Of a stretch of 64,000 nucleotides of DNA, positions 7,512-16,223 are shown piece after piece. Position 1 is the stretch's first letter. Each line of letters starts with the position of its first letter. The DNA lies in assembly GCF_036786105.1 (NCBI RefSeq), contig NZ_DAIQRQ010000017.1, positions 19,469 through 83,468 of the forward strand, in the 5' to 3' direction. The translations under genes were made by a program, and so were the position numbers. The stretch comes from Ohtaekwangia sp036786105. Lineage in GTDB: Bacteria; Bacteroidota; Bacteroidia; Cytophagales; Cyclobacteriaceae. The notes under the pieces are model-generated. The model was not told the DNA's origin and did not search any database. It worked only from the letters and a program-made list of their open reading frames with translations.

Positions 7512-9338
7512 ATGCAGGATCTTATCAGGCACCTCCCCGCCGTAATCTACGAATACGCAATCTATCCTGATGGTAAATCGAAATTCACATTTGTCAGTGA
7601 ATCCAGTGAGGCCATCCTGGGATTGACCCCGGAAGCTCTCATGGCGAATGCTGCGTTGCTGGATTCTATCGTACATGAAGAAGATCAGGAGCTGCAGCAA
7701 GAATCTTCTGCACGTTGCATTAAGGAAGGAAGGGATTGGACTTGGGAAGGGCGCATGAGGGTAAAGGAAAACAACATCTGGGTGGAAGTAAGATCTAATC
7801 ACGAGCAACTTGCTGATGGAATCATCATCAGACGTGGCGTAATTCAGGACATAACAGAACGAAAGGAACTGGCGAAGGAAAGCGAACAACGCTATCTTAC
7901 ACTGGTAGACAGGCTCCCGATCGGCATTGTTATACATAAACAGGGCAAGCTGGTATTTGCCAATTCGCAGGCATACCAGATACTCGGCAGCAAAAAAACA
8001 ACAGGACTTATCGGTACCGATGTGCTCAATTTTGTGCACCCCGATTATCATCAGCGCATAGTACGCAGAATGAAAGAAGGTGGTGGAATTTTATCGCCCA
8101 TGGTGGAGCAGAAGTACGTGCGCATCGATGGAAAGATTATCGATGTGGAAACCATGTCGTCTCCCTTTACATTTCAGGGTGAAGCCTGCGTGCAGGTAAT
8201 CTTCCGCGATATAACCGAACGCAAGCAAACCGAAGAACGCATCAAGAAAAATGAAACGCTGCTCACGCAGCTTTTCCAGAATATACCCATGGCGGTTGTG
8301 CAGCTAAACGAAATGGGTAAAGTAGAGCAGGTAAACAAAGGCTTCGAAGAGATGTTCGGCTTTACGCTGGAAGAGCTGAAGGGCAAGAGTATAAATGATT
8401 TTATAGTGCCCGAAGAACTCGTGCACGAAGGTGTCGATCTCAATAATCTGATCACTGCCAATCGCATTGTGAGTATAGAAACGATTCGCAAGACCCGAAA
8501 CGGTAAGCTCATCAATGTAATTCTGTATGGAATGCCGGTAATGCTCGACCACCAGACCATCGGTATATATGGCGTGTATGTGGATTTTACCGATCGCAAA
8601 AAAGTTGAAGAAGAACTGAAGATCCGAAATACAGAGCTTGATAACTTCGTGTATAAAGTATCGCACGATCTGCGCGCACCACTGTCGTCAATACTGGGCC
8701 TGGTAAATCTTGCGCGACTTCCAGGTAATACCGACAACCCGATGGACTACATCGACATCATTGGTGAGAAGGTGCAACACCTCGATCATTTCATTGGTGA
8801 TGTGTTAAGTCACTCGAAGAACCTGAAGATGGATGTCACTACGAGCCAGGTTGATTTCGAACAGATCATCGATCGCACATTCCAGGATCTCAATTACCTG
8901 GATGGTGCCAAAGAGATGGTACGCAATGTAAAGATCGAAGGCAATGTATTTTATAGTGACCCCTGGCGTATATCGGAGATTTTCCGCAATCTTATTTCGA
9001 ACGCCGTAAAGTATCGCCAGCTTGACCTCACCAAGCCGCAGATCGATGTAAAGATATCGGTAGACAACCACCGGGCCGATATCAGCTTTGCCGACAACGG
9101 CATTGGTATAGATGAAGTAAGCCTGTCTAAAATATTTGAAATGTTTTACCGTGCCACCGAGCAATCTGATGGTTCCGGTATAGGACTTTATATTGTGAAG
9201 AATGCCGTGGAAAAACTGGGCGGACAGATTGCCGTATCAAGCCAGTTGAATATGGGAACACGTTTCCATATTATACTGCCAAATCGTGTAAATTTGGTGG
9301 TGCCAGCGGCGCAATCACAAGTTGTTGAACAACGATGA
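7512..9338 (+). CDS. PAS-domain sensor histidine kinase
   Basis: About 608 residues from ATG 7512; the frame opens at a TTG at 7419 but the extra 31 residues look non-coding. No membrane segment, so cytoplasmic. Three PAS/PAC modules occupy roughly residues 1-115, 120-240 and 250-370, each ending in the DITERK or DFTDRK type linker. HisKA follows with VSHDLRAPLSSILG (histidine about residue 388), then HATPase_c with NLISNAVKY, DNGIGI and GSGIGLYIV. The stop overlaps the ATG of the next gene by 4 bp. No receiver domain is attached and no response regulator is adjacent, so the partner is unknown. Confidence 0.9.
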   Translation: MQDLIRHLPAVIYEYAIYPDGKSKFTFVSESSEAILGLTPEALMANAALLDSIVHEEDQELQQESSARCIKEGRDWTWEGRMRVKENNIWVEVRSNHEQLADGIIIRRGVIQDITERKELAKESEQRYLTLVDRLPIGIVIHKQGKLVFANSQAYQILGSKKTTGLIGTDVLNFVHPDYHQRIVRRMKEGGGILSPMVEQKYVRIDGKIIDVETMSSPFTFQGEACVQVIFRDITERKQTEERIKKNETLLTQLFQNIPMAVVQLNEMGKVEQVNKGFEEMFGFTLEELKGKSINDFIVPEELVHEGVDLNNLITANRIVSIETIRKTRNGKLINVILYGMPVMLDHQTIGIYGVYVDFTDRKKVEEELKIRNTELDNFVYKVSHDLRAPLSSILGLVNLARLPGNTDNPMDYIDIIGEKVQHLDHFIGDVLSHSKNLKMDVTTSQVDFEQIIDRTFQDLNYLDGAKEMVRNVKIEGNVFYSDPWRISEIFRNLISNAVKYRQLDLTKPQIDVKISVDNHRADISFADNGIGIDEVSLSKIFEMFYRATEQSDGSGIGLYIVKNAVEKLGGQIAVSSQLNMGTRFHIILPNRVNLVVPAAQSQVVEQR

Positions 9339-10501
9339 AAATTATTGAAGTAACTACTCCGCAGCTTGCGCGTGAGTTTATTGTATTTCCGGTTCGCCTC
9401 TACAAAAATGAACCGGCCTGGATACGTCCACTGGATAAAGATGTAGAGAATGTTTTTGATCCGGAGCAAAACAAAGCTTTCCGCCACGGACAATGTATCC
9501 GCTGGATATTAACCAACGATACAGGCGAAACCATCGGCCGCGTAGCTGCTTTCGTTAACGACAAGATTGTTCACAAAGGCAACGATCAGCCTACGGGCGG
9601 TATGGGCTTTTTTGAATGCATTAACGATCGTAATGCAGCGTTCATGTTATTTGATCAATGCAAAACATGGTTGCAATCCAAAGGCATGGAAGCTATGGAC
9701 GGGCCGATAAATTTCGGGAGCCGCGATCGCTGGTGGGGGTTGCTCATTGAAGGATTTGATCGTGAGCCGAACTATCAATGCAACTATAATTTTTCCTATT
9801 ATAAGGATTTCTTTGAAGCATACGGCTTCCAGGTGTATTTCTATCAGTTTACGTACGCACGTACCGTACGTGGACCGCTGTCGCCACGCCTGCAGGAAAA
9901 GGCAGATATAGCGCGGAGAGATCCGAATTATGATTTTCGCTATTTGCGAAAAGATGAAATGGAAAAACTGCCCGAATACCTGATGACGGTATATAACCGG
10001 GCATGGGCTAATCGCTCCGAAAATCCTGAACTCACCATGGCACAAGCGAAAGTGATTGTAAAACAGATGAAACCTATTATGGATCGCAAGCTGTTATACT
10101 TTGGATTTTATAAGGGCGAACCGGTTTCATTCTTTCTTTCGCTGCCCGAGATAAACCAGATATTTAAGTATGTAGAAGGAAAGCTCGACTGGTTAGGCAA
10201 GTTGAAGTTTATCTGGCACACACTGCGAAGAACCAATAAAAAAGCATTTGGTATTTTATTCGGCGTGGTGCCCGAGCACCAGGGAAAAGGGCTCGATGGC
10301 GCCATGATCATTAACGCCCGTGACGTGTTGCAGCCTGACGGCCGCTACGTGCAATATGAAATGAACTGGATTGGTGATTTTAATCCTAAAATGATTCTTG
10401 TAGTAGAGCAGGTAGGAGCCGATATTTCCAAGCGTCACGCCACCTATCGCAAGCTTTTTGACGAGACGAAGCCTTTCAAACGCGCACCGATATTAAAATA
10501 G
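9335..10501 (+). CDS. GNAT-like acetyltransferase superfamily protein
   Basis: 388 residues. The N-terminal half contains TIGRVAAFVND and GGMGFFECIND, the C-terminal half FGVVPEHQGKGLDGAMI, which fits the acetyl-CoA binding loop of GNAT enzymes (Q/RxxGxG/A). The overall arrangement resembles long GNAT-like proteins common in Bacteroidota with no assigned substrate. ATG overlaps the stop of the PAS kinase (ATGA), indicating translational coupling and perhaps a link to its signalling pathway. Confidence 0.7.
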   Translation: MKIIEVTTPQLAREFIVFPVRLYKNEPAWIRPLDKDVENVFDPEQNKAFRHGQCIRWILTNDTGETIGRVAAFVNDKIVHKGNDQPTGGMGFFECINDRNAAFMLFDQCKTWLQSKGMEAMDGPINFGSRDRWWGLLIEGFDREPNYQCNYNFSYYKDFFEAYGFQVYFYQFTYARTVRGPLSPRLQEKADIARRDPNYDFRYLRKDEMEKLPEYLMTVYNRAWANRSENPELTMAQAKVIVKQMKPIMDRKLLYFGFYKGEPVSFFLSLPEINQIFKYVEGKLDWLGKLKFIWHTLRRTNKKAFGILFGVVPEHQGKGLDGAMIINARDVLQPDGRYVQYEMNWIGDFNPKMILVVEQVGADISKRHATYRKLFDETKPFKRAPILK

Positions 10502-10580
10502 CCGCGTTTTGCTTTTTTCCTGAAACTTCTTTTGTGGCAGCGTGTTATACAATTCGTTTACTTGCACGCGAATTTGTATC

Positions 10581-11588
10581 ATGAATAAAACCGGAGTTCT
10601 TCTCATTAACCTGGGCACGCCTGATAGCCCTTCTGTGAGCGATGTGCGCTCGTACCTTTCTCAATTCCTCAACGATCCGCGTGTGATCGATATTCCGTGG
10701 CTGGCGCGCAAAGTGCTTGTAAACCTCATCATCGTTCCATTCCGTGCCCCAAAGTCGGCTAAAATATACCAGAAGCTCTGGACGGAAAACGGTTCGCCTC
10801 TGCTGTACTATAGCGAAGAAGCTAAACGTCTGCTGCAACAAGAGCTGCCTCAAGACTACCAGGTGCACCTGGCCATGCGCTATAAAAATCCTTCTATACC
10901 TGATGTGCTGGAGACGATGCGCAAAAAGAACTATAGCCGTATTATAATATTGCCTATGTTTCCACAGTATGCATCAGCTTCTACCGGCTCTGCACTGGAA
11001 GAAGTAATGCGGGTTATGAAATCGTGGTGGGTGATTCCGGAAGTGAAAATGATCAGCCAGTATTACAATCATCCAACCTTTATTGATGCCTTTGTGGCAC
11101 GTGGTAAACAATATACAATCAGCGATTACGATCATGTATTGTTCTCATACCACGGACTGCCTGAGCGCCAGGTAGACAAGGTATATGATAGTGGTCTTTG
11201 CTCGGACCACGACTGTGAGCAGGAGATCACACACGAAAACAAATTCTGCTATAAAGCCACCTGCTACGCTACCACACGCCTGCTGGCGGAAAAGCTAAAT
11301 ATACCGGCTGATAAATATACCGTATGCTTCCAATCACGGCTCGATCAGAAATGGCTCAAGCCGTTCTCGGATGAAGTGGTTCGTGAGTGCGGAAGAAAAG
11401 GCATGAAGAAGCTACTCGTATTCTCGCCAGCCTTTACTGCCGATTGCCTGGAAACCGTAATTGAAATCGGAGATGAATACCAGGAGATATTTCACGAGCA
11501 TGGTGGTGAAAAAGTACAGCTCGTAGAAAGCCTTAACGATCATCCGCTTTGGATCAGGTGCCTGAAAGATCTCGTGTTGGCAAACTAA
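10581..11588 (+). CDS. hemH: Ferrochelatase
   Basis: Inserts Fe2+ into protoporphyrin IX to make protoheme. 335 residues from ATG 10581 (an upstream frame from 10542 is dropped because homologues start at the MxKxGVLLINLGTP motif). It has INLGTPDSP, the catalytic histidine in FSYHGLPERQ and the catalytic glutamate in FSPAFTADCLET. A four-cysteine segment (residues ~205-235) follows SYHGLPER; similar cysteine-bearing insertions occur in Bacteroidota homologues. Convergent with the LytTR gene, with 1 bp between the stops. Confidence 0.95.
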   Translation: MNKTGVLLINLGTPDSPSVSDVRSYLSQFLNDPRVIDIPWLARKVLVNLIIVPFRAPKSAKIYQKLWTENGSPLLYYSEEAKRLLQQELPQDYQVHLAMRYKNPSIPDVLETMRKKNYSRIIILPMFPQYASASTGSALEEVMRVMKSWWVIPEVKMISQYYNHPTFIDAFVARGKQYTISDYDHVLFSYHGLPERQVDKVYDSGLCSDHDCEQEITHENKFCYKATCYATTRLLAEKLNIPADKYTVCFQSRLDQKWLKPFSDEVVRECGRKGMKKLLVFSPAFTADCLETVIEIGDEYQEIFHEHGGEKVQLVESLNDHPLWIRCLKDLVLAN

Positions 11589-11589
11589 A

Positions 11590-12318
11590 TTAAGGTCTGA
11601 TGTGGGTGTTAAGCTTTTTGGCCAGTTCATGTTTGTAGAGCGGGCCAATGGGCAATTCGGTTTTGCCGATAAACACCGAATTCAGATTATAGGAGTCGAT
11701 CTTGTTAAGCGCTACTATGAACGAGCGGTGTATACGCATGAAGTCGTGCTCGGGCAACATTTCTTCCAGCGCTGTAATTGTTTGCTTGGTGATAACTTGT
11801 TTCTCTGGCAGAAAGATGCGCACATAATCTTTCAGACTCTCGATATAGCGGATTTCCTCTACCATAATTTTTACCATTTTACGATCTGCACGCACGTAGA
11901 GGAAGCGTTCATTCTCAGTGGCCAAGGATTCGCGGTTCGCCACGGCCTGATGTTTTTGCTCAGGATTAATGGCGCGATGCACGGCACGGAGAAAGCGATC
12001 AAGTGAATAAGGCTTTAGTAGATAATCAACTGCGCCCAGATCAAATCCATCTACAGCATAGTCGCGGTGGGCCGTTGTAAAAATTACCTTGGGTGGTGAC
12101 GGCAATGCACGCAGAAAGTCGATGCCGGTAAGCTTTGGCATGTTGATGTCGAGGAAGATCAGATCAACATGATTTTGCTGGATAAATTCAAACGCTGCCA
12201 TAGCATGATGACACGCGCCTGCAATCTCCAGCATAGGAGTGGCTTCGATGTAAGTCTGCAGAATGTCAAGTGCCGGAGGTTCATCATCTACCAGCAGGCA
12301 GCGTAGCTTAGGGGTCAT
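11590..12318 (-). CDS. LytTR-family response regulator
   Basis: 242 residues, receiver plus LytTR. D11/D12 and phosphoacceptor D57 (LIFLDINMP), the switch threonine in FTTAHRDYAV and the lysine in LLKPYSL are all present. The DNA-binding half starts near residue 140 and contains FMRIHRSFIVALNKID. The start codon overlaps the stop of the kinase gene by 4 bp (ATGA), so the two are translationally coupled. Three TAGACG-type repeats upstream of the kinase are candidate binding sites for this protein. Confidence 0.93.
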   Translation of the reverse strand: MTPKLRCLLVDDEPPALDILQTYIEATPMLEIAGACHHAMAAFEFIQQNHVDLIFLDINMPKLTGIDFLRALPSPPKVIFTTAHRDYAVDGFDLGAVDYLLKPYSLDRFLRAVHRAINPEQKHQAVANRESLATENERFLYVRADRKMVKIMVEEIRYIESLKDYVRIFLPEKQVITKQTITALEEMLPEHDFMRIHRSFIVALNKIDSYNLNSVFIGKTELPIGPLYKHELAKKLNTHIRP

Positions 12319-13412
12319 GCTTCAATCAGTTTGATCGCATTCAGGGCGACCGTTAGCGTGATTACAAATGTATCGTCATCTTCAGTAATACGCAGATCGT
12401 GCGCATTTGGATATAGTAATTGCAATCTCTTCTTCACATTTTGTAAACCTATATGAATGGAGTTTGGATTGTCGGTATCAGCCGAGCGGCCATTGATCAA
12501 TTTAAATTTCAAAAAATCCTCCTGTATATGCAGGTCGAGACTGATCCATGCCTGCTCCACCATTTCATTAGCACCATGCTTGAAGCTATTCTCCAGTAAC
12601 GGCAGCAGTAGCAAGGGCGCAATTACAGATGTATCCAGATCACCTTTTATGTTCACCGCCATATCAAGCCGATTGCCAAAACGTGATTTTTCCAGCTCAA
12701 TATAGTGTTGCAGTACTTCTACTTCTTTCACGAGCGGCACAACGGGCCGGGCACATTCAGTTAGTATATAGCGCATCAGCTGCGACAGCTTCAGGATAGC
12801 TTCAGGAGTTTCTTCCGATCGCTTCAGCGCAAGCGAATATATACTGTTAAGTGTGTTAAACATGAAGTGTGGATGTATCTGTCCCTTCAACACTTCAAGC
12901 TCTGCTTTTACACGTTCTTTTTCGAGCTGTTCGTTCTCAATCTTCTTGGTATACCACGTCTTGATTAGCTTGATGGCTACGGCAAAACCTGCCACCGTGA
13001 GCGAGCCGCGTAATCCTCCCATAAAAGAGTAGAAGAAGGAAAAATGCTTCAAAGGGAAATTTACACTTTCCCGAAAAGGACGTATCAGGTTATAGTTCAA
13101 TACAGGTGACAGTACTGCAGTGATAAGAATAAGAACAATTACCCATAAGAATCCAGCCCAGTATCGTTCACGAAAGATATACATCGGCAACACAAAGTAT
13201 ATAATAGCATAGCTGAGAAAGATGTGCTGTGGCAGAAAGATGGCAGACTCTACAAACGAAACAGAAAAGATATCGCGTGTCTCACCGTTATTATAATAGA
13301 AGCCATAGATAAACCCCTGAAAAGCCCAGCATACTACCCAAAACAGAAAATGCCGACTGAACCGATAATCGCTCCGGTTGGAAAGAACGAGTTTAGAGAA
13401 GAAGCTATCCAT
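12315..13412 (-). CDS. LytS-type sensor histidine kinase
   Basis: 365 residues. Four transmembrane helices lie within residues 20-155, then a short coiled coil, then the His_kinase domain with QIHPHFMFNTLNSI (H182 by my count) and a HATPase fold (LLENSFKHG, IGLQNVKKRL). Partner of the overlapping LytTR regulator. The visible 182 bp upstream contain three related TAGACG motifs. A second LytS/LytTR pair lies at 115-2150; the kinases are clearly related but not near-identical. Confidence 0.92.
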   Translation of the reverse strand: MDSFFSKLVLSNRSDYRFSRHFLFWVVCWAFQGFIYGFYYNNGETRDIFSVSFVESAIFLPQHIFLSYAIIYFVLPMYIFRERYWAGFLWVIVLILITAVLSPVLNYNLIRPFRESVNFPLKHFSFFYSFMGGLRGSLTVAGFAVAIKLIKTWYTKKIENEQLEKERVKAELEVLKGQIHPHFMFNTLNSIYSLALKRSEETPEAILKLSQLMRYILTECARPVVPLVKEVEVLQHYIELEKSRFGNRLDMAVNIKGDLDTSVIAPLLLLPLLENSFKHGANEMVEQAWISLDLHIQEDFLKFKLINGRSADTDNPNSIHIGLQNVKKRLQLLYPNAHDLRITEDDDTFVITLTVALNAIKLIEA

Positions 13413-13461
13413 TGATATAACATACTGGATCAGACGATGAAAGTTCAGCTATTCTTCTGTT

Positions 13462-13526
13462 TGTAGACGAAAGTGGCCAAATCGTAGACGGAGCACATTC
13501 ATCGCAGTGTTTATTAAATCCGTCTA
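13462..13526. promoter_or_regulatory. Candidate LytTR operator: TAGACG repeats
   Basis: TGTAGACGA at 13462-13470 and CGTAGACGG at 13483-13491 are direct repeats spaced 21 bp start to start, two helical turns, as in known LytTR sites. A third copy, TAGACGG, is on the opposite strand at 13520-13526. All lie 50-115 bp upstream of the kinase ATG. This suggests autoregulation of the kinase/regulator pair; the motif is not proven. Confidence 0.45.
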
Positions 13527-13594
13527 GAAATATACTCTGCCGGTCAGTCAAGTGAAAATATAGCCCGCAATTCTCCGTATTTCATACAAATAAT

Positions 13595-13909
13595 ATGCGT
13601 ATGAAATCTAAAGCAACCCTTTTAGCCGCTGTACTCTTTGTAATTGTACAGGTATTTGTAGCCGTGGAGTCGTTTGGTCAGGAGAAGTCAATGTACTGGG
13701 TGGTGGAGACCAATGCTGTAGATAAGCAGTATTCTATTGTGAGGTTCTATGATAAAAGCAATCAGTTGATGCACGAAGTAAAGCTCGACCATGTATACCT
13801 GGACATTCGTAAACCAAAATATCAACGCAGGCTCAATCAGCTTTTAAAGAAATATGAGGAGCGCGCAGCGTTCATTTCCAAAGGAAGCAAATCGAAGCGA
13901 TCGATTTGA
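13595..13909 (+). CDS. Small secreted protein of unknown function
   Basis: 104 residues with a clear signal peptide (basic start, hydrophobic core at residues 8-26, likely cut after SFGQ). The mature part is basic and short (YWVVETNAVDKQYSIVRFYD and DHVYLDIRKPKYQRRLNQLL). No family recognised. It stands alone between a divergent kinase and a convergent DUF2721 gene, and is followed directly by a strong terminator. It is near the LytTR sites and could share regulation. Confidence 0.7.
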   Translation: MRMKSKATLLAAVLFVIVQVFVAVESFGQEKSMYWVVETNAVDKQYSIVRFYDKSNQLMHEVKLDHVYLDIRKPKYQRRLNQLLKKYEERAAFISKGSKSKRSI

Positions 13910-13929
13910 TTTTTAGATTAAATGGTTCG

Positions 13930-13960
13930 CCCGGCCACGCGATGGCCGGGCTTTTTATTT
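13930..13960 (+). terminator. Rho-independent terminator
   Basis: An 8-bp perfect stem (CCCGGCCA / TGGCCGGG, 13930-13937 with 13943-13950), a 5-nt loop and CTTTTTATTT. It ends the transcript of the small secreted protein gene. Confidence 0.85.
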
Positions 13961-13970
13961 AATGGCAGAT

Positions 13971-14369
13971 TCAGATGCCTTCCATATCTTTCAGCTCGAT
14001 CTCCAGTGCTTTTGTACTGATGTATATTTCGTTCAGCGATAATGTCAGGGACAGCAACAGAAAAACGAGGCTCAATCCAAATATACCTTCTGCCCATCCT
14101 TCCGATTGCAGGTAAAAAAACAGCATACTCAGTACGCAAAAGAAAAAAGCTGTAATACCCGCTGCCTGCATGTGCTTTACGAGCATAAGCCTGCGCTTTA
14201 AATTCTTGATCTGCGCTTTGATAACCTCATGATCTTCATGAATGGTTTTATACTTCGCGTGGAGGTTCCGGATCAACGTTGCCAATGCCAGAAACCGATT
14301 GGTATAGGCAAGCATCAGCAGTGTAATGGCCGGAAAGAGCAAAGCCGGAGTATTAATGGATATCTGCAT
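13971..14369 (-). CDS. DUF2721 family membrane protein
   Basis: 132 residues from ATG 14369, just after the upstream MFS stop. Hydrophobic segments at the N-terminus (NTPALLFPAITLLMLAYTNR) and two adjacent helices near residues 75-115 flank a charged cytoplasmic stretch (KYKTIHEDHEVIKAQIKNLKR). This N-terminal asparagine/proline motif and order are typical of DUF2721. Function unknown. Likely last gene of the NadR-like kinase/MFS/DUF2721 operon. Confidence 0.8.
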   Translation of the reverse strand: MQISINTPALLFPAITLLMLAYTNRFLALATLIRNLHAKYKTIHEDHEVIKAQIKNLKRRLMLVKHMQAAGITAFFFCVLSMLFFYLQSEGWAEGIFGLSLVFLLLSLTLSLNEIYISTKALEIELKDMEGI

Positions 14370-14389
14370 CAGTATGTTGATTATATATA

Positions 14390-15622
14390 CTACTCTATAC
14401 GCTGGAGTGTACGAAGCGACTTGGATAACCAACTGGTAACACCTACAACGGCAACTGTCATGAAGCCGCCGAAAATTACTGACGGCACCACACCCAACAG
14501 TCGTGCTGCAACACCGGATTCAAACATCCCGATCTCATTCGATGAACCAATGAATATATGGTTCACAGCCGATACTCTTCCTTTCATATTCTCGGGAGTC
14601 AGCGTTTGTAACAGTGTACCACGTATAATTACACTCACGCAGTCAAACACACCGCTCATCATGAGCAGAAACATCGATAACCAGAAACTTGTTGAAAGCC
14701 CAAAGAGGATCATGCATACACCAAAGCCGGCCACACAATAGAACAGTATTGCACCTGTATTCTTTTTGATCGGGTTGTGCACGAGGTATAGCGCCATGAG
14801 CAATGCGCCAACACCGGGCGCTGCACGCAGAAAGCCAAGGCCTATTTTTCCCACGTGCAAAATAGTATCGGCAAATATAGGTAAGAGTGCCACAGCACCT
14901 CCGAATAACACAGCAAACAGATCGAGCGATATAGCACCGAGCACAATCTTGTTGTGGAAAACAAATCGTAAACCGGCTTTGATCTTCTCAACAATACCTT
15001 CTTCTTCTGAAGTTGCCGGCAGCGGTTTGTTATCCACCATAAACATAAGCAGCAGCCCGGCCAATACCAGCAGCGCATCGGCTGTATATGCTACCGATAT
15101 GCCAAAGAACCCATAAAGCAATCCGCCCAGCGGAGGGCCGGAGAGTGATGCAGTTTCCCATAATGTACTGTTCCAGGTGATAGCATTGCTATACAGTTCG
15201 CGCGGCACCAGCTGTGGCATAAAAGCGAATACAGCCGGTGTAAGAAAACCGCGGGCTATACCACTTATGAAGATAACAGTATAGATCGGCATAGCACCCA
15301 TTCTTAGAAAGAACGGTCCGGGTTCCAGGGTAAAGAAGAGTAACAACGCAGAGCAAAGCAGCAATGTGGTAACGCAAAGTGTAATGATTTTTTTACGCTG
15401 CACTACATCGGCCACATGGCCGGCATAGAGCGATACACCAATAGAAGGTATAGCTTCTGCAAGACCGATCAAGCCAAGCGATAGTGCGTCTTTGGTAATC
15501 TCATACACTTGCCATGCTACTACCACCGCTTGTATCTGTACAGCCAGCGTGATGCAGAAGCGGGCTGAGATAAAGTAACGATAGTCGCGTATTTGTAAGG
15601 CCGCGTAGGGGGAAGTACTCAT
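14390..15622 (-). CDS. MFS transporter, EntS/MFS_3-type exporter
   Basis: 410 residues with about twelve hydrophobic helices. The cytoplasmic loop after helix 2 reads GHVADVVQRKKI, close to the major facilitator G-x-x-x-D-x-x-x-R-K/R-x motif, and the linker after helix 6 is acidic (TSEEEGIVEKIKAG). LQTLTPENMKGRVSAVNHIF is typical of the EntS/macrolide efflux-like group. The transported compound is unknown. Its start overlaps the stop of the NadR-like kinase by 4 bp. Confidence 0.85.
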   Translation of the reverse strand: MSTSPYAALQIRDYRYFISARFCITLAVQIQAVVVAWQVYEITKDALSLGLIGLAEAIPSIGVSLYAGHVADVVQRKKIITLCVTTLLLCSALLLFFTLEPGPFFLRMGAMPIYTVIFISGIARGFLTPAVFAFMPQLVPRELYSNAITWNSTLWETASLSGPPLGGLLYGFFGISVAYTADALLVLAGLLLMFMVDNKPLPATSEEEGIVEKIKAGLRFVFHNKIVLGAISLDLFAVLFGGAVALLPIFADTILHVGKIGLGFLRAAPGVGALLMALYLVHNPIKKNTGAILFYCVAGFGVCMILFGLSTSFWLSMFLLMMSGVFDCVSVIIRGTLLQTLTPENMKGRVSAVNHIFIGSSNEIGMFESGVAARLLGVVPSVIFGGFMTVAVVGVTSWLSKSLRTLQRIE

Positions 15623-16161
15623 GGGTTTTTCAGAATCTTTTCAATGGCATCAACTGCCAGTTTTCTCCGTTGCTCGCGTTCACCTCGTATTTCCACAAAG
15701 GGTACGGGCTGATTTTTCATTTCGTTGAGGTATAAAGTATAGAGCTTCTCGCGTTGATCGGGATGCTCGCGCTGCGGATCTTCCTCCCAGGGTACATCTA
15801 CATACGTGAGAAGATACAGGTCGTATTTGCGCGAAGCTATATTGTCCAGTATCTCCTGGTGGCATGAGCCGAATTTAAATTCACTCCATACCTTGATCAC
15901 GTATAAGTTTGTATCGCAGATCAACACCCGGTTTGCATCACGCATCCACTCATCTTCCAATCGAAGTTGTCCATGAGCAATGGTGAGCAGGTCTTGCTGC
16001 TGATACGGCCTCACCAGGTTGTTAATATAGCCCCGTGCATATTCCGGTATCCATACGGTATTGAAATGGTCGGCCAGGAATTTTGACATATCGGATTTCC
16101 CCGTGCATTCCGGGCCGATTATCGCCACTTTCTTTATGGCGGGCAGATCGAAGGCATTCAT
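15619..16161 (-). CDS. NadR-like nicotinamide riboside kinase / AAA_28 ATPase
   Basis: 180 residues from ATG 16161; the longer open frame runs into the divergent amine oxidase gene and is not credible. The P-loop GPECTGKSD lies near residue 15, followed by WIPEYARGYI and CDTNLYVIKVWSEFKFG, the hallmark of the kinase domain of NadR (ribosylnicotinamide kinase). No nucleotidyltransferase or HTH domain is attached. Probably phosphorylates nicotinamide riboside in NAD salvage, but related proteins with other roles exist. Head of an overlapping three-gene unit. Confidence 0.75.
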   Translation of the reverse strand: MNAFDLPAIKKVAIIGPECTGKSDMSKFLADHFNTVWIPEYARGYINNLVRPYQQQDLLTIAHGQLRLEDEWMRDANRVLICDTNLYVIKVWSEFKFGSCHQEILDNIASRKYDLYLLTYVDVPWEEDPQREHPDQREKLYTLYLNEMKNQPVPFVEIRGEREQRRKLAVDAIEKILKNP

Positions 16162-16223
16162 AATGCTAAAATCGTTTATATTTCCCGGAAATTTATTCAC
16201 CACCATCACAAAACATTTTTGAC

